Source: Terebella lapidaria (taxonomy: Eukaryota; Annelida; Polychaeta; Terebellida; Terebellidae). Taken from it: 64,000 nucleotides of DNA. The translations under genes were made by a program, and so were the position numbers. Each line of letters starts with the position of its first letter. The stretch's first letter is position 1. The notes beneath the pieces were generated by a model. That model had not been told where the DNA came from, searched no databases, and saw nothing but the letters and a program-made list of their open reading frames with translations. The stretch is taken from the NCBI GenBank assembly GCA_949152475.1, contig OX424555.1:62477977-62541976 (forward strand), read 5' to 3'. Of this stretch, positions 42,207-53,688 are shown piece by piece.

Positions 42207-45200
42207 TGGAAGGTGCTGCGGAGCAAGGACCTTCCGGGCAACAGAACAATGTTACATGCTCCACACCTGCGGTTGTTGTAACCACTAAACCGACAGTACC
42301 AACAGTTACGACTCCACAGCCGGCCCAGCCCACACCTCAGCTCCTTGAAGGGGTGTGCACTAAGTGTCAGGCTTCGACCTCAAAGCCGGCTCTCCCTCAT
42401 GAAGGGGTGTCCGCGCCACGCCCACAACGGCCTCCACGGGGAAACCGTCGTCTTGAAGGGGTGTCGCCCCTGACTGCCAACGGCACCGGAACAGATAGTA
42501 TGTGCGAGGTGGAATGGATCTCCGACGACGGAGGGTTCTACGCGTTCCCATACGGACCGGAACCCAAGTTGCCGCCACTGCACACGCTCTTCAAGCCACC
42601 ACCAGATGATCCCGCAGTTCCGGCCGTCATAGACAATTCGAGAGCGGCACATGAGTGCTGGAAGTTATCGGTACGCGTCGGGGATAAGACAATGCAAGCT
42701 GTGCTCGACTCCGGAGCGCAAATCTCTTTGCTCCGACGCGATCAGCTCCGACACGTCCCCGCCGATCAACGACAGTTACGGCATACTTCGGCCACGATTC
42801 GTGACGTCAACGGACAGTCAAGCCCAATCGATGGACTGATCGACCTTCCAATTCAGGTCGGGACCAACCATATGATTGTGACATTTTGTGTAGCTGACAA
42901 CCACGACGCCATGATACTCGGCATGAACTTTTTCCGGCAAGCTCACGCTGTAGTGAATTACGGCGAAGGAACAATACAGGTACACAAAGAAATCCTGTTC
43001 GCGCACAAGGACATTGAAGCCAATGTTGTTAGAATGGCCGTGCGCCGAGCCGTCACCATCCCCGCATGTAGCGAGGCAATCGTAGAGCTAATTCCGACCT
43101 CCAGAGTTCGAGTTCGGCAGCATCCACGGATGATTCAACCACTGACGGCCTTTCCCGAGGACACTGACCTCATCATGGGAAGAACATTAACGACCTTGGA
43201 CCGGCAATGTGTAAAGGTGTCTGTAGTCAACACGGCAGATACCGGTATTACACTCACTCGATCCGACCCTGTCGCCATAGCTAGTCCGATCGAGAGTGTC
43301 GTCGGAGCTCTACCAAGACCCGGAGAGGAGCCCAATCTGTCCACGGCAGACGCCAGTCACTACCGCGACCTGCCGCCGCATCTACAAGAGATGGTGGATC
43401 GCGCTGGACTAGCGCCAGAACAACACCGGCGTTGCGCTAACCTGATTCATCAATATCAGGACACCTTCATGCACCCGGATGGACAGTTAGGACGGACCCA
43501 AGTCGTCCAACACAAGATCGACACCGGCAACTCGGCCCCGATTCGGCAACGTCAACGACGCGTCCCTCAGGCGCAGCAGAGCATCATAGACGAGGAGGTC
43601 GACAAGATGCTTCGCTTGGGGTGCATTGAGCCGTCAGATTCGCCCTGGAGCGCACAGGTGGTGCTCGTGCGTAAAAAGAACGGCCAAGTAAGATTCTGCG
43701 TCGATTATCGGCTCCTGAATGACGTCACTCGCAAGGATTCATATCCGTTGCCCAACATTCAGGACACTCATGACGCCCTGGCTGGCGCTACATACTTTTC
43801 GGCCCTGGACTTGGCTTCCGGCTACTGGCAAGTCGAAGTCGACCCTACAGACAGACCGAAAACTGCCTTTGCGACAAGGAAAGGACTGTATCAGTTTAAG
43901 GTTATGCCATTCGGCCTCAGCAATGCACCGGCAACATTTGAACGGCTAATGGAAACCATACTCCGTGGGTACTTATGGACACGGTGTATGTGTTACCTGG
44001 ATGACGTCATCGCTTACGGCAGAACATTCGACCAGGCACTCGCAAACATGGAGGCGGTCCTGGATCGGATTAGATCGGCAGGCCTGAAGCTTCAACCCAA
44101 GAAGTGCGAACTGTTCCAGAGGGAAATTCTGTACTTGGGGTTTATAGTGAGCGGCCAAGGAATTCGTGTCGACCCCAACAAGGTTAAAGCCATCAGAGAA
44201 TGGCCGACCCCGTGCGAGATCTCTGATGTCAGATCTTTCCTTGGTTTCGCCAATTACCACAGGCGATTCATCAAGGACTATGCTGAGATCGCCGAACCTC
44301 TCGTAGCACTCACCCGAGGTGAATGTCATTTCACTTGGGGACCGGCTCAGCGACGCGCTTTTCGACGGCTCCGCGACGCTCTCATCCAGGCGCCTAAGCT
44401 CGCGCATCCGACCCAGAGTCTGGATGATTACTTCATCCTCGACACAGACGCTAGCGGCTATGCTGTGGGAGGCGCGCTCTCACAGAGGGTCAACGGGAAA
44501 GAAATCCCCATCGGGTTTGCCAGCAAAACCCTATCCCGGACCCAACGGAACTATTGTACCACGTACCGAGAACTGCTGGCAGTGGTAGAAATGGTTCAAC
44601 ATTATCGGCATTATCTTTGGGGTAGGAAGTTCCTCCTCCGGACCGACCACAGCTCCTTGAGGTGGCTCAAGAACTACAGCGACGCGGACGGCATGCTCGC
44701 CAGGTGGCTCGCTAAGTTGCAGCAATACGACTTCAAGATAGAGCATCGGCCCGGCAAACTTCACGGCAACGCAGACGGCTTGTCACGGTGTCACAGTTGC
44801 AAACACCAAGACTGTCCCGGACGACTCGTCACACCTCCAACCGACCCAGAGACAAGTTCCGGAGAACTTCCAGTTCGTCGGGTCACTGTTGTTCCGGCTA
44901 AGACAAGGGCAGACCTCCTGGACAGTGATTCCATTACATCACCGGTCTTGCCCCAACTAGTTTCGGCACGCCAAGTTGTTCGAGTTCGTGCTTTGGACGC
45001 CACACTTGATGGGCAAAAGTGGCTTTCGGACTATTCGACTCAGGACATTGTCGCGGCACAGCAAGCCGACCCGAGCGTCGGAAAAGTGCGACAGTGGATG
45101 TTGATCGGCACTAAACCAGACTCTAAGGAGGTAGCGCGCCATGGGGAGGAGGTAAAAACACTTGTTTCCAGATGGAGCCTCCTGGCGCTACAAGACAGGG

Positions 45201-46735
45201 TACTAGTTCAGCACGTAAAACCCGACCCCGCTGGACGGCCTGTGGTGCAAACCGTGCTCCCCGTAGCACTCAGAACGCAGGTTTTGCACCAACTTCACGA
45301 CCTGAAGATTGTCGGACATCTCGGCATTCAGCGAACCATCGAGAGAGTCAGGCGCCGATTCTACTGGCCCGGCCTGGCATTGGATGTCGCCCGCTGGTGT
45401 GCCCGCTGCTCGCAATGTGTCACCCGCAAAGGAAAATCGGTCCCAAAACGATCGCCTCTGACACAGTTGCCGACAGGAGCGCCTTTCGACCGGATCGCGA
45501 TGGACATTCTCGACACCCACAAAGTCACGGGAAGAGGCCATCGGTATATCCTTGTTGTGTCGGACTATTTCACGAAATATACGGACGCCTTCCCGCTGCG
45601 GCGACATACCGCCAAAAATGTTGCCGACATCCTGGTAAACAGATGGATAGTTTATCATGGCGTCCCCAAGGCAATCCATAGCAACCAGGGCACCGAGTTC
45701 GAGTCGGCTCTATTTCGGCATGTCGTGCGTCTTCTGGGCGCTAAGAAGATCCGCACGGCCCCATATCGACCTCAGAGCGACGGCCAAGTTGAGCGATTCA
45801 ACAGGACATTGCTCAACATGCTGAGTGCATTCGTCAGCGATCGTGCGAACGATTGGGACGTGCACCTGCCATATGTGTTAATGGCCTATCGAACCTCTGT
45901 ACACTCGTCCACGGGATGCACCCCGCACCTGATGGTGTACGGGCACGAGTGTAACTTGCCAGTCGACCTCATGTTTCCGACCTACGACCCTGAGCCTCTA
46001 CCCCCGTGCGGCCCGGAGTATGTGGAGTATTTGCGGCAAGCGATCAGGACGGCCCACGGTTTCGCTCAAGACCATCTTGAGAAAGCGGCAATTCGGCAGA
46101 AGATGGGTTATGACGCCCACGCCAAGCCTCGACCCCAGTTCCAACCAGGAGAACTGGTCCGATATTATTATCTGCCCCTCACGCAGAATAATAAGTTCGC
46201 TCGGCCTTGGACTGGTCCCTGGAGGATCATCGACCGTGTGACCGAGGTGGACTATCGCATAGCCCTGGTCTCCAACCCTCGGAACACTCGTGTTGTTCAT
46301 CTGGATGTGCTCAAGCCATACGAAGGTGACAACCAAGCGGCCCACATCTATTCCGACCCTGTACGACCTTCGACGTCGTCAAGTAAATCCGGCTCAGAGC
46401 AATCGGCCGACCCCCTGGGGCTCCTCAAGGAGTTCTACTACCCCTGGGAGGTCACAGTACAAGATCGGCATACTGATTCAGACCAAACAGCTGAGTCTGA
46501 CTCTACAGGGGCCCAAGATCGTAAATCGCGATCTCCAACCTCATCCGGCTCAAGTCGTCATCGGCAACGGAAAAGATCACGCAGATCAAGTTCCGACACA
46601 CCAAAACCGGCATGCAAGACACGCAGGCAAAAGCCCGTGATATTATCCGACCCCGAGACAAGCGAGGCTACGCCCCCGCCTGCACGACCAAGTCGACCCA
46701 AACGCAACGCACGCAGACCGGCCCGATACAGATAA
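42206..46735 (+). CDS. Element B Pol polyprotein (protease, RT, RNase H, integrase)
   Basis: Uninterrupted 1509-codon frame, -1 to gag and without a clear ATG start. In order: a leader with three EGV repeats; aspartic protease with VLDSGAQISLL (~166-176); RT with RFCVDYR and catalytic YLDD (~596); RNase H with LDTDASGYAVGGA (~745); integrase zinc domain with H..H and CARCSQC (~1030-1075); integrase core with MDILDTHK, HSNQGTEFES and QVERFN (Glu1196); GPWRI region and Arg/Ser-rich tail. The second integrase Asp is Asn here (codon AAC at 45683-45685, residue 1160), whereas element A has GAT. That residue binds the catalytic metal, so integrase is predicted inactive although all other domains look intact. 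Confidence 0.93.
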   Translation: MEGAAEQGPSGQQNNVTCSTPAVVVTTKPTVPTVTTPQPAQPTPQLLEGVCTKCQASTSKPALPHEGVSAPRPQRPPRGNRRLEGVSPLTANGTGTDSMCEVEWISDDGGFYAFPYGPEPKLPPLHTLFKPPPDDPAVPAVIDNSRAAHECWKLSVRVGDKTMQAVLDSGAQISLLRRDQLRHVPADQRQLRHTSATIRDVNGQSSPIDGLIDLPIQVGTNHMIVTFCVADNHDAMILGMNFFRQAHAVVNYGEGTIQVHKEILFAHKDIEANVVRMAVRRAVTIPACSEAIVELIPTSRVRVRQHPRMIQPLTAFPEDTDLIMGRTLTTLDRQCVKVSVVNTADTGITLTRSDPVAIASPIESVVGALPRPGEEPNLSTADASHYRDLPPHLQEMVDRAGLAPEQHRRCANLIHQYQDTFMHPDGQLGRTQVVQHKIDTGNSAPIRQRQRRVPQAQQSIIDEEVDKMLRLGCIEPSDSPWSAQVVLVRKKNGQVRFCVDYRLLNDVTRKDSYPLPNIQDTHDALAGATYFSALDLASGYWQVEVDPTDRPKTAFATRKGLYQFKVMPFGLSNAPATFERLMETILRGYLWTRCMCYLDDVIAYGRTFDQALANMEAVLDRIRSAGLKLQPKKCELFQREILYLGFIVSGQGIRVDPNKVKAIREWPTPCEISDVRSFLGFANYHRRFIKDYAEIAEPLVALTRGECHFTWGPAQRRAFRRLRDALIQAPKLAHPTQSLDDYFILDTDASGYAVGGALSQRVNGKEIPIGFASKTLSRTQRNYCTTYRELLAVVEMVQHYRHYLWGRKFLLRTDHSSLRWLKNYSDADGMLARWLAKLQQYDFKIEHRPGKLHGNADGLSRCHSCKHQDCPGRLVTPPTDPETSSGELPVRRVTVVPAKTRADLLDSDSITSPVLPQLVSARQVVRVRALDATLDGQKWLSDYSTQDIVAAQQADPSVGKVRQWMLIGTKPDSKEVARHGEEVKTLVSRWSLLALQDRVLVQHVKPDPAGRPVVQTVLPVALRTQVLHQLHDLKIVGHLGIQRTIERVRRRFYWPGLALDVARWCARCSQCVTRKGKSVPKRSPLTQLPTGAPFDRIAMDILDTHKVTGRGHRYILVVSDYFTKYTDAFPLRRHTAKNVADILVNRWIVYHGVPKAIHSNQGTEFESALFRHVVRLLGAKKIRTAPYRPQSDGQVERFNRTLLNMLSAFVSDRANDWDVHLPYVLMAYRTSVHSSTGCTPHLMVYGHECNLPVDLMFPTYDPEPLPPCGPEYVEYLRQAIRTAHGFAQDHLEKAAIRQKMGYDAHAKPRPQFQPGELVRYYYLPLTQNNKFARPWTGPWRIIDRVTEVDYRIALVSNPRNTRVVHLDVLKPYEGDNQAAHIYSDPVRPSTSSSKSGSEQSADPLGLLKEFYYPWEVTVQDRHTDSDQTAESDSTGAQDRKSRSPTSSGSSRHRQRKRSRRSSSDTPKPACKTRRQKPVILSDPETSEATPPPARPSRPKRNARRPARYR
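42346..42464 (+). repeat. Three PPT-like 11-mers at 54-bp spacing in pol leader (B)
   Basis: TGAAGGGGTGT at 42346-42356, 42400-42410 and 42454-42464, identical to the polypurine tract at 51326-51336. The flanking codons differ between the three copies while the 11-mer is unchanged, which argues for constraint on the DNA/RNA sequence or recent amplification. Confidence 0.92.
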
Positions 46736-48118
46736 CCCCGGCCTTGTTATCTGATTGATACCATTGATGATGAATTATGCATGTCTAATGGACTATGATA
46801 TCATGTCTTTCCCATAATAATATAATATATTACAATAACAATTCGATATATATACACTTGATATGATTTCATAATTACGATATTGGTGAAAAATTGATTG
46901 CATTATGATATGTGTTTCGACCCCGTATAATATATGCCATTGTTCCACGTGTGTTACGCACTAACTAAAGTTATCATGTCAGATTCAATCCATGTGCCAG
47001 CCGAAGAGGATAATAATTCATGTCACGCCATGAGTAAGGCCACTTAGTTGTCGAAGAGGTGGTAGTGTGATTCGTTCCGGGGTATGCGTCGACAGAGCCT
47101 CTACCCACTCCATGTAATATTCGGAGGAACGGCCCAGTGGTACGGGAACCAGTCACGGAAAAGCTATCATACCAAGATGCGGCCTGTCATCAAATTCATC
47201 ACCCAAAAATATTCAAAGCGCCACGGTGTGACCGACCCTGATCATTGCAATTTCGACCCCCTACAATATAGCGGCCCCGTTGTCTTGTGAACCGGCTGAA
47301 AATGAACGGAACGATGTCCGCCCCTGTGAGTGATTGATATTAATATCTCAGCCTTTAATAACTGTGTGTCGTCTGTGAAACAGCAATTCGGCCGTTCGTT
47401 TATTGTGCGCTAACTCTGAAAGAGAAGGAACGATAAACTACATAGTTCACAAGGTTCGCGCGAGCGCAGATAAACATTTAAGCTGTTTACAGCACCCACA
47501 TGAAATCTCCCCTGATAAAGACAATAGTGAGTCGTCGGGCAAAAAGAGCCCATTAATTTGAACAGTCGATTAGTACAAAAATAGACAATGTATAGGAACG
47601 TGTAATCCAGGGGACGGCAGACGGACATTCGGAAAAATGAACAGTGTGAGGACCCCCCTACTGTCGTAATGGACTGACCCAGATCGGTCAGAGAGAGATC
47701 GTACCAGCGTTTCCCTGACGACGGCCCGCCTTGTTGCAGATACACTTGGAACAATGGGATACAGCGTAAAGACGTTTTTGTATATCGGCAGAGAGCGCCC
47801 CCCGGCCCGATTCGTGGAATTGGGATACTGATAAGCATCTCAGTGTACGGCAGTGAAAATTTAGCGGCAAGTAGGTCATTTGCGCCTGAACTTTTGAAGT
47901 GGCAGGAGCTCTTTTGTGTCGAAAGGAAGATTTGTGGAAATTATCACGGACTATTCATTCGATAAGTACGGACATTGTAAGAAGGAAATTACTAGCTCGG
48001 GATAAGCGACGAACACTGTGTCGGATTGGATTACTAGGTCGGCTCTGAAGAGATTGGGACTTATAAGTTACAGTCGGCCTAGTACATATAGTGAGACATT
48101 CACACTTCGGCTTTCGTC
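46736..48118 (+). other. Element B spacer between pol and ORF3
   Basis: About 1.38 kb with no sense gene, homologous to 29767-31214 of element A. Rich in sense-strand CGGCC/CGACC strings. It probably carries whatever allows ORF3 expression; no splice acceptor could be fixed by eye. Confidence 0.6.
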
Positions 48119-50821
48119 ATGGCTGACAAGCCTGGCGATGATAAAGACGATGACGGCTCCAACGATAGTCGGCCTCGTTCCATCAAGTTTGACGGAACCA
48201 AATTGACAGTTGAGGTTGTCGAGCGTGGTGATGAGGAGGACAACCCAATTGTACTGACGGACGAGGAGTTGTCCGCGATCGGCCCCGAACCCAGTTCGGA
48301 ACAAACAGTTACGGCATCCGGCCCAAATAAACAGCCACGATACAAAATCATGGCGAGACTGGCGCAACGCGGCTCCCGGCACACCCCGAGTCCGACCTCA
48401 GAGGACGACCCGGATCGTTTTCGGCAGTTAGAGGAAGGTGGAGAAATTGTTCGTCGAGCCTTGGAGGCTCAACGCGTGGCGGAAGCCGCCAGCTCGGCAA
48501 AGTCGGCTCCCGCTCAGCAGGCGATAACACCAATCGAGCCTGCCCCAGTATCTTCGGCCTCATCAACGCCGGTAGTTCGGCTCCGTGCCGTCACGTCACC
48601 GGCACAGTCTTCGGCTTCGTCAGCGAGTTCGTCATCCGGCAGAAATCCTCACTCGTCGGCGTGAAGTTCACGACGTGCTAGTTCCGGCCCTGTGACACGT
48701 GCTTCGGCTTATCGTCGTCAGATATCGGAGCTCATGGCTCTAGTTCCGGCCCCAATCACCCCGTACGGAGCTCGGCCGATTAACTGGAATGACGTTCCGT
48801 TCCATCTTCGGAACCGGCATGATGGTTACGGCCATGAACACAATTTCGGCGCACCCTCACGGCTTACGGAGGGAAATTTGGCGACCTTGGAGCCATTAAG
48901 GAGGGAAGACGGCCGGTATATATGTCCCTTCTGTATCGGGGAGGAGGATGGAGAGGAAGGGAGGATATGGCCAACGGTACCTCGACGTGGACCTTTCCGT
49001 TCGGCCTCGGATTTGGACGCCCACGTCCTGGCGTACCATTTTCCGCTTCTACGATTTTTCGTCTGTCCGGCCAAAGACAATTACGTCACGCTCACGTCGG
49101 AAGACATGATTCGGCACCTGAGTGAGGCAACTCAGACTCACGTCGGCCTTCTCCCGCTGTTTGAGCAGGGACAGCTCAACGCTTCCGGCCCTATGCTGCA
49201 ACGGTTCGCGCTACGCTGCCGCGTAGATATGCAGCCCAGTCCAAACTACCGGCCTCCTCGTGTTCCGGCCGACATCCCAATCTTCCGACGGAATGTCAAC
49301 AGAGTGCTTACTTTCGGGATTTGGCACATGGCGCCTCCACTGTTCGACCAGTACCCCCCAAATTCGGCCCCGGAAATTCATCAAGTGCTCCGACGCCTTG
49401 AGTACCTTCGGCCTTCAACCCGAGCGGAGGAGGATCGCCTAGCTCGGATGATCAATGACATCATGGCGATGAATTGCTGGGTGACCATACGTCGGCCTAG
49501 CACAATATTTTTCACTCGGCCAGTCGCCTACCAGACGGACGCACTCAAGCCTCCCAGCTCCGTGGTTTCGGAGCCATCGGCTCAGTCCACCCCTGTGACG
49601 ACCCAGGTGCAAACTCGGCCATCGGACATTATCCCACGGAAACTTGTGGTAGAGCGGCCTACGGCGACAAACGTCACCGATTATCGCGTGAGGGAAGGAT
49701 TGGTTCCCCCACCGGAGGAATTTCCTCCTTTGTCGGCACCGCCTCCGACAGGACAAGAGACCGACCGGAAGGAGGTAACGGCCCAGCCACGGGACTCTCC
49801 TCCACCTCTACAGCCGGCTGCGGAGGAAGCCCACCAGGAATCGATTTCGGCCTCGGTCAGCGACCGCGAGGATTCGCCCCTTCCGTCCAGGCGAACGGTT
49901 CTTCAGACGGACGAACCTCCATATCTGGACGGCAGCATGGAGATAATACAGACGGTCGTTACTAAGGATTCGACCGCTGATCGGCCGCGGCTACAATACG
50001 ACGAGCTTGAGTCTCTGGAACCTCTCCACAGGGACTTGGATGAACTGCTGCCGTTTCACGGCTCAGGAGAGTTTTCGGCTGATATCCAATTCGTGCAGCA
50101 GCACGGGACACGGTTATCGACTCGGATGATTCCCGGCCTACAGGCCCTGCCAGGGCAGAACCCGGATCTGGCCAACCCCCTCAGGAGTCGGGAAGCGAAC
50201 CAGCTTCCAAATCTTCCCCGTGTCCATGAGGAACACTGGGAGTCTCATATCGCCCAGGCGGCCCACAACGCTGACCCGTTGATCTTGCCGGCCCGGAAGA
50301 GCGAACACCTTCCGACCTTATACCTGGCACGCGCCGACGACATGGCGAACCAACACTTTCGGGAGATCCGGCGCTCCTATCTAGAAGCCATGGACCAACA
50401 TATTCGGCAGGCTGAATATAACGGCCTCTCTGTGGGATTCGGGATGGGAGTCCTCCACGAACGGCATCTCCCGACCTTCCCTGATCGGCTCGAGGAAGAG
50501 ACCGACCACTTACGTCGGCAGCTACATCGGCTTGAAGACGAAAATGAGGATTTACGGCAGGAGAACGAACAGTTACGTGCCCGGGTGACACACCTGGAGC
50601 AGTCGGCCCCAGTTTCGACCTCGACGGATACGGCCGCGGCACAGAGCGACTCGGGTACAACTATCCCGGGCGACCTGCTCGCCACTATCGTGTCGATTTT
50701 GCCCCGTCTACCACCGGAGGAGCAACAACAACTAATGCGGCAGGCGTCGCCGGCACCACCACCCCCCCCCCCCTGCTGGCAAGCGAGGCAGGAAAGAGTA
50801 AACGTTTCGGCCCGGTGGTGA
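48119..50821 (+). pseudogene. Element B ORF3, broken
   Basis: Counterpart of the intact 932-residue ORF3 of element A. It starts at ATG 48119 (MADKPGDD). A TGA at 48662-48664 interrupts it, probably from CGA since element A has an Arg codon at the aligned place. The same frame resumes and runs to 50821. The zinc-like core (CPFC, HVLAYH, FVCP), FGIWHMAP, DYRVREGLVPPPEE, AAHNADPL and GLSVGFGMG are all conserved, as is the heptad region LRRQLHRLEDENEDLRQENE. Near the end a C12 tract (~50762-50773) shifts the frame. The other frame after this tract encodes AGKRGRKE and stops near 50801, matching the C-terminus of element A. Function unknown. Confidence 0.82.
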
Positions 50822-51325
50822 TGAATGAGAAACTGTCGGCCTTGGTTGTGTCGGCCTGATGAGAGAAAGTGACTCGGAAAAATCCTGGTCACGGTGATCA
50901 TCCTGGTCATGTCGGCTTATTGTAATGTCGGCCAAAATTTGTAAATAGTTATCCTAGTCACGGCATTTTATTCATGTAATTTAGTTAAGGTTAATCCAGA
51001 CAATTCTTTTTCAGTTTATAGACTCTAAATAGTTTCCGTTTCATTATGAAACGTCGAGGAGTTTTGTTCATACATTCCATTCATTATCATTCGTTGTTGT
51101 GCATGTATGTGTAAATGTATCATCGTAGCGACTATTGACAGACTAACTGATGACGTTTATTTTGACGGTTAGGAATTTTTATTGTATGAAGTGTTTTCCC
51201 ATTGTCGCGCGGTGTGTGTGTGTGTGAGTGTTGGGGTTTGACCTTGTAGGACTTCTTAGCTTTTTATTGTTAGTTTTTGGCGACGGTAGGGTCCGGGTAG
51301 GGTAATTCCGAGGGCGTATAATTAA
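50822..51325 (+). other. Element B 3' untranslated region
   Basis: Non-coding, homologous to 26479-26967 of element A, with a (GT)n run near 51211-51227. Confidence 0.7.
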
Positions 51326-51336
51326 TGAAGGGGTGT
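51326..51336 (+). promoter_or_regulatory. Polypurine tract of element B
   Basis: TGAAGGGGTGT two bases before the 3' LTR start at 51339. Confidence 0.88.
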
Positions 51337-51338
51337 AA

Positions 51339-52083
51339 TGTAGTAATTTTAGCGACTGTAACCCCCGTCCCTCCCGCGCATACATATTTCCACAACAAAC
51401 ATTCATTCTACATGACTTACATACAGGACAAGTACACACTATACGATCACAAGCATAAACTCCATGTAGTCATGGTTACATACACAGGTCAATCCACATG
51501 CACTTGCGGCCCCATTCATTCGGTACATGCGACCCAGTTAGTTTCGGCCTTGACCTTTACAAGCACCTACTTCTAAACATAGAACATGACACACCCACCG
51601 CTCACATCACGTGCACAGATACAAGCATAACAAGTCTTGACACGCGCCGGGGAAACCCACTTTCCCGGTGACATCAGCTCATACCTCCACACATCTATCC
51701 AATCACAACACCGCATGCATTTGGCGGAAAAACCTACACCACATGTTGCCGGCCCTGCAGTATTTCTGGGAGTTGAGTAAATGGCCGCAGTGAGCCCAGA
51801 CGTATCGAAATATTGTTGGAAGTTTGGCCGTGCTCGTATTGGACTATATCAGTTAACTGTGGACTAAATATATGTGAATTGTAACAGAGAAGGACTATAG
51901 TTTTCGGATATCTTGTCGACAAGGAAATCACCGGACGTAGGTGTGTTTGCGGCCTTAGATGTGACTGTCTGAGTCATTGGACATTGTCGCCCGAATAAAT
52001 TATTGAACTGTAGCTGCCGGCCTTGTGATTTACACAACGATCACATTCGGCCTAATATCGGCCATCGAACGATATTTATCACA
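51339..52083 (+). repeat. 3' LTR of element B
   Basis: 745 bp. Differs from the 5' LTR by four substitutions and a 4-bp deletion. AATAAA at 51994-51999. Confidence 0.95.
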
Positions 52084-52087
52084 CCTA
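52084..52087. repeat. Target site duplication of element B (right copy)
   Basis: CCTA, matching 38825-38828. Confidence 0.9.
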
Positions 52088-52740
52088 TATCAATATACAA
52101 ACAATTTCATTGATGAAAACGATTACACTTCAACCAAGATATGTCTCTATGATTATGTTGAGTACATGAGCATATTGCCATGAACGCTACGATATTTATC
52201 TTGATGTGTCAATTTAATTAGTGGTCGCTATCATATAGGGTCATCACGGACATCGGTATTCATATGTCACACTCTTGCACTGGTCACATACAAGTGTGCA
52301 TTGTAGTCCATTGCGGGTATTCCTTCAGTGACTGCATGTGCATCTGCGACGTACTGTCTTAAGAATAATGTATGTGCTACAACCTGCTTCATTCATTGTG
52401 GCTTCATGTGCCGTAGCTTGCAGACGATCTATTTCCATTCAGTAGTAGTCAACATGTTGTTGCCTAATTAAGCAAGATTATGCTCGATAGACCGTGTGGC
52501 TACGCAATGCAGCATCTGTGGTTAGGGGTAGACGATTTATGGTCATGTAACTCGAGGCAGAAGAAATTAAAACCTGGATGCGCTTTCCTGATTGATGTCT
52601 TCGTAATGGCCACGACCGTACAACAAGTTCTTTAAACTTCGCAGCTTATGCCTATCGCTGGCAATGTCAACACCGGTGCTACTTTTTGCAGGGTTCTATA
52701 TTTTTGCACGGCTGAATTTTTTCCTGTATTATAGTTAGGG
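52088..52740. other. Intergenic
   Basis: No gene or repeat recognised between element B and the foldback element. Confidence 0.45.
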
Positions 52741-52746
52741 TCCTAA

Positions 52747-53682
52747 TACGGTGGCTGATATGTGACATCTGAATTTGTTTTTGCATGACACCAAAAATAA
52801 AATATTATATTCACGAATAAAACTATTCTATTCTCGAATAAAACTATTCTATTTGCGAATAAAACATTCTATTCGCAAATAAAACATTCTATTCACGAAT
52901 AAAACATTCTATTCACGAATAAAACGTTCTATTCGCGAATAAAACATTCTATTCACGAATAAAACATTCTATTCACGAATAAAACATTATAGTCATGAAT
53001 AAAACGTTCTATTCGCGAATTAAACATTCTATTCACGAATAAAACATTCCATTCACGAATAAAACATTCTATTCACGAATGAAACGTTCTATTCGCGAAA
53101 AAAACGTTCTATTTGCGAATAAAACATTCTATTCGCGAATAAAAAGCTCTATTTGCAAATAAAATATTTTATTCGTGAATAAAACATTTTATCTGCGAAT
53201 AAAACTATTCAGGTTGTGAATAAAAAGTGCTATTCGCGATTATTTGCATATCAGGAAAGAAATACAGCAAAAAATTTTATTCGTGAATAAAATAGTTTTG
53301 TTTGCAGATAAAATGTTTTATTCACGAATAAAATGTTTTATTTGCGAATAGAACGTTTTATTCGTGGATAGAATGTTTTTTTCGTGAATAGAACGTTTTA
53401 TTCATGAATAGAATGTTTTATTCGCGAATAGAATAGTTTCATCCGCAAATACAATGTTTTATTCATGAATAGAATGTTTTATATACAAATATAATGTTGT
53501 ATTCACGAATAGAATATTTTATTGGTGAATAAAATATTTTATTCACGATTAGAATAGTTTTGTTTGCGAATAGAATGTTTTATTTGCGAATAGAATAGAT
53601 TTATTCACGAATAGAATATTTTGCTTTTTCTTAAAATTGGTGTCCTGCAAAAAAATGTAGATGTCACATATCAGCCACCGTA
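52747..53682. mobile_element. Foldback element with 20-bp tandem repeats in inverted arms
   Basis: 936 bp. The ends are inverted: TACGGTGGCTGATATGTGAC at the left, its reverse complement at the right, flanked by TCCTAA on both sides (52741-52746 and 53683-53688), a target duplication. Inside, the left arm (~52810-53240) is an array of about twenty 20-bp units of the type ATTCACGAATAAAACATTCT. The right arm (~53270-53630) is the same unit in reverse complement. The whole can fold into one long AT-rich hairpin. No coding capacity. Confidence 0.85.
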
Positions 53683-53688
53683 TCCTAA

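Larger units (their letters stand above)
38829..52083 (+). mobile_element. LTR retrotransposon B: full-length Ty3/Gypsy-type with extra ORF3, degraded
   Basis: 13,255 bp on the plus strand: LTR, primer-binding site, gag, complete pol (protease, RT, RNase H, integrase), 1.4-kb spacer, ORF3, polypurine tract, LTR. Its LTRs differ by four substitutions and one 4-bp indel over ~745 bp. Same family as element A by LTR start, gag, pol and ORF3. Gag, integrase and ORF3 carry disabling changes, so this copy is probably dead in cis. The ORF order and pol domain order (integrase last) define the Ty3/Gypsy type. No chromodomain motif or env-like membrane protein was seen. Confidence 0.93.
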
